From assembly GCA_001627865.1 (NCBI GenBank), contig LUQO01000031.1, forward strand, positions 62,001-126,000: DNA of 64,000 nucleotides, in the 5' to 3' direction. This document shows positions 38,083 to 47,800 of this stretch, piece by piece; positions within the stretch are counted from its first letter, which is position 1, and every line of letters starts with the position of its first letter. The notes under the pieces were generated by a model. The model was not told the origin of the DNA and ran no database searches. It was given only the letters and a program-made list of their open reading frames with translations. The stretch is from SAR324 cluster bacterium REDSEA-S27_B3 (GTDB taxonomy: Bacteria; SAR324; NAC60-12). The position numbers and the translations under genes were made by a program.

Positions 38083-41000
38083 TCAGGCAGCTTTATTCTT
38101 CTGTGTTTTAAGAACCGCACGGTATTCGTGCGGCATAACTTTGACAAAATTCCCCAATGTAGTATTCCAGTTTTCAAGCAATTGTGCGGCGCGTTCACTT
38201 CCCGTATATTCCTGATGAAGCGTAATCCACTTGCGCAGCCAGAACTTTTCTTCAGCATCAGTGATATTTTCCAAGGCCACCATGCTGGGATTGCATTTAG
38301 ATTCAAATTTTTGATTTTCATCAAGGACATAAGAAATCCCTCCACTCATTCCTGCTGCGAAGTTTTTCCCGGTTTCACCCAAAACGATCACATTTCCGCC
38401 TGTCATGTATTCACATCCATGGTCACCAACACCTTCTACCACGGCAATCGCGCCACTGTTGCGCACAGCAAAACGTTCACCGGCAATTCCGCTGAAAAAA
38501 ACTTCGCCTCCGGTTGCACCATAAAGCACGGTGTTGCCCACAAGAATGTTTTCTTCTGCACGGAAGGTTGAATTTTTTGGCGGATAAATTATAAGTCTGC
38601 CTCCGCTTAAGCCTTTGCCGGTGTAGTCATTGGCGTCACCCTCCAGTTCCAGTGTCACTCCTTGTGCTAAAAATGCTCCAAAACTCTGTCCTGCAGAGCC
38701 ATTGAATTTACAGTGAATTGTATTATCCGGCAGTCCTTTTTCTCCATGTTTCCTGGCAATTTCACTACTCAGCAATGTACCGACAGCACGGTTAACATTT
38801 AAGATCGGTAGTGAAAGATTAACCGGTTTTTTTTGATTCAGAGCTGCGGAGGATTTTTCAATGATCTCATGGTCTAATTGGCTTTCAAGTCCATGGTCTT
38901 GTTTCTGAGTACAGAAAAGGGTGTCATTTTCTCCCAGTGGGACTTGATGCAGCACAGTTGACAAATTCACTTTTCCAGCCTTCCAATGCTTAATATCCTT
39001 ACGCTGTTTCAGCATATCCGTATGTCCGACCATTTCGTCAACTCTGCGAAAACCCAGTTCTGCCATTATTTTCCGGAGTTCTTCTGCCACGAAAAAGAAG
39101 TATTTAATAACATGTTCCGGCTGTCCGGTGAATTTTTTACGCAGTTCCGGATTTTGAGTTGCAATACCAACCGGGCAGGTATTAAGGTGGCATTTGCGCA
39201 TCATAATGCAGCCAATCGCGATCAATGGTATGGTTGAAAAACCATATTCTTCTGCCCCCAGCAAAGCTGCGACAGCCACGTCCCTGCCTGTTTTCAACTG
39301 GCCATCAGTCTGCAATCTCACTCTTCCGCGCAGTTGATTCAGCATCAATGTCTGGTGAGCTTCAGACAGTCCCAGTTCCCATGGAACTCCGGCATGTTTT
39401 ATAGAAGTTAATGGAGATGCTCCTGTTCCTCCATCATGCCCCGCGATTGTTATGATATCCGCGTGAGCTTTGGCGACTCCCGCAGCAATCGTACCGACTC
39501 CGGCTTCCGCAACCAGTTTAACGTTGATTTTTGCTTCAGGATTGGAATTTTTCAGATCAAATATCAACTGAGCCAAATCTTCGATTGAATAAATGTCATG
39601 GTGAGGCGGGGGCGAAATGAGTGTAACTCCCGGTATGGAGTGACGGACTTTAGCAATATCCACACTGACTTTAGTTCCAGGCAGTTGTCCACCTTCTCCA
39701 GGTTTCGCACCCTGTGCTATTTTGATTTGAATTTCAGTGCAGTTTACCAGGTAGTGATTTGTTACACCGAAACGTCCGGAAGCAACTTGTTTGATGGCGC
39801 TATGTGGCATGTCTCCATTTTTCCTTTTTTCGTAACGCGCTGAGTCTTCCCCGCCTTCTCCACTGTTGCTGCGTGCGCCAATACGGTTCATAGCGACTGC
39901 CAGTGTTTCATGCGATTCTTTGCTGATTGATCCAAATGACATTGCTCCCGTGACAAAACGTTTGACGATTTCTGACGCAGGTTCAACATTTTTCAGCTCA
40001 ATTGAATTGGTTTTTGTGAACTCAAACAAATTTCTTGGTGTGGAAAAACGCTGATTTTGATCATTAACCAAGCGTGAAAATTCATCGTATGCTTCCTGAC
40101 TGTTGTTGCGAACTGCTTTTTGCAGAGTGTTTGTCATTACCGGATTTATTTGATGAAATTCTCCCCGTCTGCGCCAATGATAAAATCCACCCACCGGAAG
40201 AATGTTGCCTGTATCCGGAGTCTCCTCCAATGCCGTTTTATGCCTCAGTAAAGTTTCCTGGGCAATTTCCCGTAAACCGGCGCCACTGATTCTGGAAGGA
40301 GTTCCGGTAAAATGCTGCTGTACCAAATCTTCTTCCAGTCCAACTGCTTCAAAAATTTGTGCTCCGCGATAACTTTGTATTGTGGAAATACCCATTTTAG
40401 AGAAAACTTTAAACATTCCTTTACGGATTGCGTTTAAATAATTCTGGATAGCGTTTTCCAGAGAATATTCCTTTTGTAAGGATTTTTGCTTAATAATATG
40501 TTCAAAAGTCTCAAACGCCAGATATGGATTGATTGCTCCTGCACCAAAGCCTACCAGCAGGCAAAAGTGCGCAATTTCCCGAGCTTCTCCGGTTTCAACA
40601 ACTATTCCTGTTCTGTAGCGCTTTCGTTTTCGGATCAAGTGGTGGTGAACGGCTCCAACAGCCAGTAAGGCAGGAATCGGAACTTTAGTCCTGCTTGCAC
40701 CGCGGTCACTCAAAACAAGCAAAACACTGCCTTCCTTGACTGCGTCTTCCGCATTATCACAGAGTGTTTGCAGTGATTTTGTAAATCCCTCTATTCCTGT
40801 TTCAGCATCAAACAGGATGCTTAATGTTGAGGATTTGAAATCCTGCTTGTCCAGTTCCTTTATTTGTGAAAGTTGTTCATTACTCAGAATCGGATGGTCA
40901 AGTTTGAGCATACTGGCATGTTCAGGTCCCGGATCAAGTATATTTCTTTCATGACCCAAACGGCTGGTAAGTGACATCACTAATTCCTCACGTATGGCAT

Positions 41001-42579
41001 CAACAGGAGGATTGCTGACCTGCGCGAATATCTGTTTGAAATAATCGTACAACAGTCTTGGACTATCAGATAAAACGGCCAGTGGAGTATCGTTGCCCAT
41101 TGAACCTGCGGCTTCAGCGCCATTTTCTACCATTGGAGTCAAAAGCAGGTTTATGTCCTCTGAAGTATAGCCAAAGATCTTCTGTCTTAATAACAGTGTA
41201 TTGAAATCAGCTTCCGGAACTTGATTCGGTTGTGGTAAATCTGACAATGGCAATACATTTTGCCTGAGCCATTCTGCATAAGGCTTTTTGCTGCAAATGT
41301 CTGCTTTCAGTTCTTTATCATCAATTATACGTCCTTCCTGTGTATCAACTAAAAACATTTTTCCAGGCTGTAAGCGGCCTTTATATTTGATTTTCTTAGG
41401 ATCAACCTGGACTGCCCCCACCTCGGATGCCATGATCACCAAGTCGTCCTCTGTCACCACATAGCGCGATGGACGCAACCCGTTCCTGTCCAGGATAGCA
41501 CCAATTTGAACACCGTCCGTAAAGGCAAGTGAAGCTGGGCCATCCCAGGGTTCCATCAAGTGCTCATGGTATTCATAAAATGCCTGTTTTTCCGCGTTCA
41601 TATCCGGGTTATGCTCCCATGCTTCCGGAACCAGCATCATCATGGCATGTGCAAGTGAATATCCTGATTGAATCAGGAATTCAAAAACATTATCCATGCA
41701 GGCAGAGTCGCTTCCTCTTGGAATAATGATAGGATACAGCTCGCTTATGTTTTCATATAGAGGAGACTTTAAATTCGCGCGCCTCGCTACCATTCGGTTG
41801 ATATTACCGCGCAATGTGTTTATTTCACCGTTGTGTGCAAGGTTTCTGAAAGGCTGCACCAGATCCCAGCGTGGAAAGGTGTTTGTGGGGAAACGTGTGT
41901 GAACCAATGCCAGCCCGCTTTCCATACGTATATCAGACAAATCAGGGAAATATAGTTTCATTTGATGAGGGATCAGCATGCCTTTATATACTATTATTCG
42001 TGAAGACATGCTGGTAATCACAAAATCTTCTTCATCCTGTAGTGCAGAGCGGATTGCTTTTCGGGTCACATATAATTTATTTTCAAATCTTTTTTGTTCA
42101 AATACTTCATTCTGATTATGCCCAACAAACAACTGGCGTATAACAGGCATTGATGCCTGAGCTTGCTTCCCCACATATTCTCGATCGATTGGAACATCCC
42201 GCCACCCCAGCAGATCCATGCCTTTTTCAACAATCTGGCTCTCAATCACCTCTCCGCAACGCCTCCTTGCATTAACATCCTGCGGAAGAAAAATTGAAGC
42301 AACAGCGTACTTTCCGGATTCAGGCAAATCTATTCCGGAGCTTTTACACTCTTCAAGAAAAAATTGATGTGGAATTTGAATCATAACGCCTGAACCGTCC
42401 CCCGTTTCCGGATCAGCTCCAAGTGCACCGCGGTGATTAAGGTTACAGAGTAATCCTAACCCATGCTGGATAATCTGGTGGGATTTGCGATTTTTCATCT
42501 CTACAACAAATCCAACACCACAGTTATCATGCTCGAACATCGGATCGTACAACCCTTGCTTTTCCGGGTACTTATGCAT
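38083..42579 (-). CDS. gltB: Glutamate synthase large subunit
   Basis: 1498 aa; EHDNCGVGFVVEMKNRKSH; EGGEDSARYEKRKNGD; HLNTCPVGIATQNPELRKKF. Confidence 0.98.
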   Translation of the reverse strand: MHKYPEKQGLYDPMFEHDNCGVGFVVEMKNRKSHQIIQHGLGLLCNLNHRGALGADPETGDGSGVMIQIPHQFFLEECKSSGIDLPESGKYAVASIFLPQDVNARRRCGEVIESQIVEKGMDLLGWRDVPIDREYVGKQAQASMPVIRQLFVGHNQNEVFEQKRFENKLYVTRKAIRSALQDEEDFVITSMSSRIIVYKGMLIPHQMKLYFPDLSDIRMESGLALVHTRFPTNTFPRWDLVQPFRNLAHNGEINTLRGNINRMVARRANLKSPLYENISELYPIIIPRGSDSACMDNVFEFLIQSGYSLAHAMMMLVPEAWEHNPDMNAEKQAFYEYHEHLMEPWDGPASLAFTDGVQIGAILDRNGLRPSRYVVTEDDLVIMASEVGAVQVDPKKIKYKGRLQPGKMFLVDTQEGRIIDDKELKADICSKKPYAEWLRQNVLPLSDLPQPNQVPEADFNTLLLRQKIFGYTSEDINLLLTPMVENGAEAAGSMGNDTPLAVLSDSPRLLYDYFKQIFAQVSNPPVDAIREELVMSLTSRLGHERNILDPGPEHASMLKLDHPILSNEQLSQIKELDKQDFKSSTLSILFDAETGIEGFTKSLQTLCDNAEDAVKEGSVLLVLSDRGASRTKVPIPALLAVGAVHHHLIRKRKRYRTGIVVETGEAREIAHFCLLVGFGAGAINPYLAFETFEHIIKQKSLQKEYSLENAIQNYLNAIRKGMFKVFSKMGISTIQSYRGAQIFEAVGLEEDLVQQHFTGTPSRISGAGLREIAQETLLRHKTALEETPDTGNILPVGGFYHWRRRGEFHQINPVMTNTLQKAVRNNSQEAYDEFSRLVNDQNQRFSTPRNLFEFTKTNSIELKNVEPASEIVKRFVTGAMSFGSISKESHETLAVAMNRIGARSNSGEGGEDSARYEKRKNGDMPHSAIKQVASGRFGVTNHYLVNCTEIQIKIAQGAKPGEGGQLPGTKVSVDIAKVRHSIPGVTLISPPPHHDIYSIEDLAQLIFDLKNSNPEAKINVKLVAEAGVGTIAAGVAKAHADIITIAGHDGGTGASPLTSIKHAGVPWELGLSEAHQTLMLNQLRGRVRLQTDGQLKTGRDVAVAALLGAEEYGFSTIPLIAIGCIMMRKCHLNTCPVGIATQNPELRKKFTGQPEHVIKYFFFVAEELRKIMAELGFRRVDEMVGHTDMLKQRKDIKHWKAGKVNLSTVLHQVPLGENDTLFCTQKQDHGLESQLDHEIIEKSSAALNQKKPVNLSLPILNVNRAVGTLLSSEIARKHGEKGLPDNTIHCKFNGSAGQSFGAFLAQGVTLELEGDANDYTGKGLSGGRLIIYPPKNSTFRAEENILVGNTVLYGATGGEVFFSGIAGERFAVRNSGAIAVVEGVGDHGCEYMTGGNVIVLGETGKNFAAGMSGGISYVLDENQKFESKCNPSMVALENITDAEEKFWLRKWITLHQEYTGSERAAQLLENWNTTLGNFVKVMPHEYRAVLKTQKNKAA

Positions 42580-42823
42580 GAGAAAAACTACTGTTCTTTG
42601 ATGACCTCCTCAATACTTTTTGAGGTCCTCGTGTTGTTATTATTCTGTAAAATTACTGTGTGGGAGGACAAAAATGAATTTTATTTTAATTAGAAAACTC
42701 AATTTGTCACTCTAAAAAAAATTAATATGTAAACTATAAATTGCAAAGTAGAACAGAATATAGATTCAAAATCAAGTTTTTCAGTAATTCAGGCAGGGAA
42801 GGAGACTGTTACAGTCCAGACAA

Positions 42824-44587
42824 TCAATGCTGCATTTCAGGGGTTTTTATGCGATTGATGATTTGCTGTTGGGCAATTGAAAGGACATTGCTGGTTAACC
42901 AGTACAAAGTTAGCCCGGAAGGAAAAGTAAAGGAAAACACAGTAAAAATGAACGGCAGCATCTGCATTATTTTTGCCTGTGTGGAGTCCATCATCGCAGT
43001 TTGCGGAGTCATTTTTTGTTGAATGTACATCGATACTCCCATCAGTATGGGAGTAATTCCCAGTCCATCAGGTTGTGACAGGTCACTGATCCAAAAGTAG
43101 AAGGGCGCATGTCGCAGTTCAACCGCACTGGACAGTGAACTGTAAAGAGCAAAAAAGACCGGGATCTGCAGCAACAAAGGCAAACAGCCGCCAAGCGGAT
43201 TGACCTTGTTTTTTTTGTAAAGATCCATCATTTCCTTGTTCAGTTTTTCTTTATTGTTCTTATACTTTTCCTGCAGTTTCTTCATCCTCGGAGTTAGCTG
43301 CTGCATACGTTTCATGCTTTTCATGCCCTTGAAAGTCAAAGGAAACAACAGCAGACGCACAATAATTGTCAAAATAATAATTGCCACTCCGTAGTTACCG
43401 ACTATTCCGTAAATAAATCTAAGCAAATCCAGTAATGGTCCTGCCAGTACTTCCAATGTCATATCATGTGACATCACCAGATTGTCCCCGAATTTTAACA
43501 ACTCTTCATCAGCCTTTGGGCCATAATACATTTTAAATCCTGATTCGACCAAGAGGTTTGGTTTCAAATCAGTTGGCGGCAGAGCCACACCGAAATAAGG
43601 TGATAATTTTCTTTCTCCCTGTGTTTGATATTGAGAATCAGGAAAGAATGTTCCTGCCCGGAAAAATCCATTCCTTACCGGAGTTTCCGGTGCAACTGCC
43701 CCAATAAAGTATTGATCTTCTACTCCCAGCCAATTCATCAGAGTTACGGTCATCTCATTTTCTATGTTGTCTGTACTTTCAGTTTGAAGACTTTCATCGA
43801 AAAAGAACACAGGACCTTCATGTGAAACTTGCTGCATCCCACCGCCATCGTCGGAAAGCCTCTGTTCTCCAAAAAAATAAAGCACCTTCAATGGCTTTAT
43901 TCCCTGGGAACGGTTGATCAGCTGAACACTATAGTTAAGGACATAACTATTTGGAGTTGCCTCAAATATTTTTATCATTTGAAGACCATTCACAATAGGA
44001 GAAGTCAGTTTCAAAATGGCATTGCCATTTGTTTCACCCATCACTACATGATCCGAACTGGCGGCAAAAACAGCGTTGCGAAATAAGGCTGTGGTGTTTG
44101 GATCCCCCTTGAATTCCTGAAAAAAAGGAGGTACTTCTTCCAGGTGATTGCCGAACATCTGTACTCTATTTTCTTCTGTTACCTCATTTTGATAATCAGG
44201 ACCAATAAAGCTGGTTAGAAATGGAAACCATGTGCTCAGTGTAAGACGTGGTTTTGTATGTTTAAATTGTTTTAATTGCAGGCTTTTGCCTATTCCACCA
44301 CGAGTGTCTAACACAAGACGGTATTTCTCATTTTCAATAGTTACTTCTTTTGAAGGCAAACTGCTGTCAACTTCCGCAATTGTGGTTAAAGGTTTAGCAG
44401 ATGAAAGCGAGGAATCTTTATCTGCCACTTCATTTGAATTACGTCTGATTTCATTGCTTGCAGCGCCTTCCTGTTCAACTGTTTCGACAAATTCTCGTGG
44501 TGGAGGTTCAGGCGGAGGAAAGATTGTGTACCAGAGAACCATGATTGCGCCAGAGAGGACTACGGCCAGAAGTGTGTTTTTATCCAT
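42824..44587 (-). CDS. yidC: Membrane protein insertase YidC
   Basis: MDKNTLLAVVLSGAIMVLWY; NYGVAIIILTIIVRLLLFPLTFKGMKSMKRMQQL. Confidence 0.97.
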   Translation of the reverse strand: MDKNTLLAVVLSGAIMVLWYTIFPPPEPPPREFVETVEQEGAASNEIRRNSNEVADKDSSLSSAKPLTTIAEVDSSLPSKEVTIENEKYRLVLDTRGGIGKSLQLKQFKHTKPRLTLSTWFPFLTSFIGPDYQNEVTEENRVQMFGNHLEEVPPFFQEFKGDPNTTALFRNAVFAASSDHVVMGETNGNAILKLTSPIVNGLQMIKIFEATPNSYVLNYSVQLINRSQGIKPLKVLYFFGEQRLSDDGGGMQQVSHEGPVFFFDESLQTESTDNIENEMTVTLMNWLGVEDQYFIGAVAPETPVRNGFFRAGTFFPDSQYQTQGERKLSPYFGVALPPTDLKPNLLVESGFKMYYGPKADEELLKFGDNLVMSHDMTLEVLAGPLLDLLRFIYGIVGNYGVAIIILTIIVRLLLFPLTFKGMKSMKRMQQLTPRMKKLQEKYKNNKEKLNKEMMDLYKKNKVNPLGGCLPLLLQIPVFFALYSSLSSAVELRHAPFYFWISDLSQPDGLGITPILMGVSMYIQQKMTPQTAMMDSTQAKIMQMLPFIFTVFSFTFPSGLTLYWLTSNVLSIAQQQIINRIKTPEMQH

Positions 44588-44958
44588 TATATTTTTTGCA
44601 AATTATTTTTTTCAGATAACCCAGCACATTCCTCCGAATCTGAAATTTCATGTCCGGAGACTTGATCCACTCCTCCGGGATGAAATGGGTTACATTTCAT
44701 TATCCTCCACAAGCTCAGGTATGTTGCCCTCCAAAATCCCAGTTTTTGATATGATTCCAAAGCATATTGTGAACAGCTTGGATAAAATCTGCAGGAAGCA
44801 GGAATAAAAGGGGACACCCAATAGCGATAGCCGTTAATCATCTTCACAATGACACGACTTAGGAAATTGTTCTTTTTATTATTTTGATGAGAGAATCTGC
44901 AAGAAGTCGTAAGGATTGACGCCACCGGACTTTGCAACGCGTGTTCCGGTTCAGTCAC
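44587..44958 (-). CDS. yidD: Membrane protein insertion efficiency factor YidD (true start probably near 44841)
   Basis: MINGYRYWVSPFIPASCRFYPSCSQYALESYQKLGFWRATYLSLWRIMKCNPFHPGGVDQV. Confidence 0.92.
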   Translation of the reverse strand: MTEPEHALQSPVASILTTSCRFSHQNNKKNNFLSRVIVKMINGYRYWVSPFIPASCRFYPSCSQYALESYQKLGFWRATYLSLWRIMKCNPFHPGGVDQVSGHEISDSEECAGLSEKNNLQKI

Positions 44959-45313
44959 TGTATTCCTTATTCAAAGTGTTGAAAAGCCGTCTGATCTGAC
45001 GCAGGACGTAGGCATAATCCAGGGGTTTCTTTGGTGGACGGGTTACAAAAAAACAAAAATCGAACGAACATTTCAACAGCGAACGCTGTTGACGGATTGC
45101 TTCTCTTAGCAAGCGCTTGATGCGATTGCGAAAAGGCACATTCCCCACATTTTTTTTAATGGATATTGAAAAGCGGCTTGAGTCAACTGCTGCTGTTTTA
45201 TATTTGACTCCTATCAGCCCCAATGATTGATAAACACCCTTTTCGAACACTTCCCGAATAATTCGGCTTTGATTCAGCCTGATCTTTTTCGGAAAAGTTT
45301 TATTAATGCTCAT
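44951..45313 (-). CDS. rnpA: Ribonuclease P protein component
   Basis: [22 protein letters not shown]; position between rpmH and yidD. Confidence 0.94.
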   Translation of the reverse strand: MSINKTFPKKIRLNQSRIIREVFEKGVYQSLGLIGVKYKTAAVDSSRFSISIKKNVGNVPFRNRIKRLLREAIRQQRSLLKCSFDFCFFVTRPPKKPLDYAYVLRQIRRLFNTLNKEYSD

Positions 45314-45444
45314 GCACTAAGACGTTTACGGCCTTTTGCTCGTCTGCGGTTAATGATTTTGCGTCCTCCGGGAGTCGCCATCCTGGCCCGGAATCCGTGC
45401 TTTTTCTTTCTGCGCCTGTTATTGGGCTGGAAAGTACGTTTCAT
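45310..45444 (-). CDS. rpmH: 50S ribosomal protein L34
   Basis: Manual translation [44 protein letters not shown]; stop overlaps rnpA start (ATGA). Absent from the ORF track because of its length. Confidence 0.97.
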   Translation of the reverse strand: MKRTFQPNNRRRKKKHGFRARMATPGGRKIINRRRAKGRKRLSA

Positions 45445-45800
45445 TGAAATCTGTCTTTAACAAAGATGAATTTATTTTTAAATAATAAAACACACTATTT
45501 GAACGCATTATTATCAAGAATTCAAGCTTTAATCCTAAATACAACATAGTTTTACATCAATATTGTACTAAGCAATCCCGTATTTGTTTTTTTGTTGGTA
45601 TGAAATTTTTTGCAAGAATTTACCTGGCGCACATTAATATATTTGACTTTCTGTCATAACATTCACTTGAGTAGTGCGGGAGTAATCAAAGCAACTACAC
45701 GCTCTGTACACATAAAAATGTGTTAAAGAAAATATTTTAGTTTCCGATACAGGAAGGAACTGCAAAAATTCAACTGTATAAAATGGTGCGTGGACATAGT

Positions 45801-45827
45801 TAAAGAAATGTAACTATGTTCCGATAA
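45801..45827 (+). promoter_or_regulatory. Candidate sigma-28 (FliA) promoter for flagellin gene 1
   Basis: TAAAGAAA-N11-TCCGATAA matches the consensus TAAAGTTT-N11-GCCGATAA; 44 nt upstream of the ATG. Confidence 0.75.
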
Positions 45828-45870
45828 GTTGACAAGTAAACCTTATTAATGACACTGGAATTAAATTATT

Positions 45871-47631
45871 ATGGCATTGCGAGTTAATTCAAACATTGCG
45901 GCATTGAACGCTCTCAGACACTTGCAGCAGACTGAGCGTGAGTTGAGCCAGAACCTGGAACGATTGTCTTCAGGCAGAAAGCTCAATCATGCAGCAGATG
46001 GACCTGCTTCTCTTGTGATTTCTGAGCAGATGAAATCGCAGATTTCAGGACTTGGACAGGCAATTCGCAATTCCGAATCATCTATTTCTATGATTCAGAC
46101 CACAGAAGGGGCATTAAATGAAGTGAGCAATATCCTGGTCAATTTACGCCAACTCGCGGTACATGCCGCTAACGAAGGTACAAATGATGAAAAGACCTTG
46201 CAGGCGGATCAAAATGAAGTTGGTAACTTGTTATCTACTTTGAAAAATATTGCAAAGAATACTCAATTTGGAAGAAGAAAACTGCTGGATGGAAGCAATT
46301 CAGCAACAGGAGTTGCTGTAGGAGAAGGGCTTGAATTTGTTTTTGCATCAGAAGATGCAAAATCAACACAGGCAAACGGACATAAGGTTGATATTACACA
46401 GGTCGCAACTCGTTCCATGATGGTGGCTACACGCAGGTTGAGACTTGAAGATGTTTCAACAGCAGACCCAAACAAATTCGTTTCATTTGTGATAAACGAG
46501 GGAGGGCGCACGGTTTCTGTAGATCTGCAGAATAACAATGAATTACGCGAGAAAATCGAAAAACTCTCAATCTCAGCCATGCGAAATGGAACTCCGGAAG
46601 CAAAGCTCAGGACGGAACGGGCCATACAGTTGTTGATAGCGCATGAAATGCAGCGTCGGGCAGATGAAGCTAACATGGACCTGGACATATTTATTTATCG
46701 TCCTGAGGAAAATATTGGTCCATTCCTTGACAGCTTCGATACGTTGAATGATGCCTTGACTGAAGTTGCCAGAACTCCGGGCGATATAAACAAATTTACT
46801 ACAGGTATTGATGAAGTGATTGTAATGCGGCATCGTCATTTTGGAAGTGAGCCGAACTTTACCGTAACCTCATCTTTAAATAACTTTTTGGGACAGAATG
46901 TAAGAGCAAATGAAGCTGCCTATGCGCTTCCGGGTCGTGATGTTGAAGGGACAATTGGTGGTTCCCCTGAGCTTAATATGGGAGGTGCGGCTATGGGCAA
47001 AGGGCAGGTGCTAACAGGTGCTCCTGGTGCAATTGCGGAAGGTGTATCTGTGAAATACGGAGAAACGACCGATGATGTAATTTATGAAATTTTTAATCGT
47101 TCTGAAAACCGAATTGCGGGAATGTTTAAACGTGATAAAAACAATGAATTATTAGTGGGTGATGATGTGGACGGCAATATCCATGTATCACAAAATTCAC
47201 TTGTTTTTCAAATCGGTCCGAATCAGGGACAATTACGTCGAATATCGGTTGATAGTATTGATCCCGAACATCTGTCAAAGGGAGTATTAAATGAAAGCAA
47301 TTTCAGGAGTTTAGCTGAAATTGATGTGCTGGACGCGGATGCGGCGCAAGATGCCTTGCTGTTGATAGATCAAGCAATTGATGAAGTTTCCAGCATGCGT
47401 GGTAATCTTGGTTCATTCCAGAGAAATGCGTTGGAAGCAAATTTACACGGTTTGCGTGTGTCAAAAGAAAATCTGACTGCTTCAGAATCGCAGTTAGCAG
47501 ATACAGACATGGCTCAGGAGATGAGTTCATTGGTAAAAAATCAAATTTTGCTTTCTTCAGGAACAGCAATGTTGGCACAGGCCAATCAGGTACCACAATC
47601 AGTGATACAGCTGCTTAATTCAAACGGTTGA
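45871..47631 (+). CDS. Flagellin (586 aa)
   Basis: MALRVNSNIAALNALRHLQQTERELSQNLERLSSGRKLNHAADGPA; C-terminal LTASESQLADTDMAQEMSSLVKNQILLSSGTAMLAQANQVPQSVIQLL. Confidence 0.96.
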   Translation: MALRVNSNIAALNALRHLQQTERELSQNLERLSSGRKLNHAADGPASLVISEQMKSQISGLGQAIRNSESSISMIQTTEGALNEVSNILVNLRQLAVHAANEGTNDEKTLQADQNEVGNLLSTLKNIAKNTQFGRRKLLDGSNSATGVAVGEGLEFVFASEDAKSTQANGHKVDITQVATRSMMVATRRLRLEDVSTADPNKFVSFVINEGGRTVSVDLQNNNELREKIEKLSISAMRNGTPEAKLRTERAIQLLIAHEMQRRADEANMDLDIFIYRPEENIGPFLDSFDTLNDALTEVARTPGDINKFTTGIDEVIVMRHRHFGSEPNFTVTSSLNNFLGQNVRANEAAYALPGRDVEGTIGGSPELNMGGAAMGKGQVLTGAPGAIAEGVSVKYGETTDDVIYEIFNRSENRIAGMFKRDKNNELLVGDDVDGNIHVSQNSLVFQIGPNQGQLRRISVDSIDPEHLSKGVLNESNFRSLAEIDVLDADAAQDALLLIDQAIDEVSSMRGNLGSFQRNALEANLHGLRVSKENLTASESQLADTDMAQEMSSLVKNQILLSSGTAMLAQANQVPQSVIQLLNSNG

Positions 47632-47800
47632 TTGGAATGTTTTTTGAAGTGATTTCTAGCTGCTTGTTTGCTTTGAACAGGCAAAACAGAAATCAATATA
47701 ATATCAGTTAGTTGACTAAATCAAGCTAGGCAAAAAACGGTCTATTTTGTGAGATCGTGCTGAGTCAACTGAACTGACTGCTTCATTAAACGGAACCGAC

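Noticed and set aside
38128-42693. Plus-strand ORFs antisense to gltB
   Set aside because: Shadow ORFs of a well-conserved 1498-aa protein.
45445-45870. Replication origin next to rpmH
   Set aside because: No dnaA or dnaN nearby and no clear cluster of TTATCCACA-type DnaA boxes.
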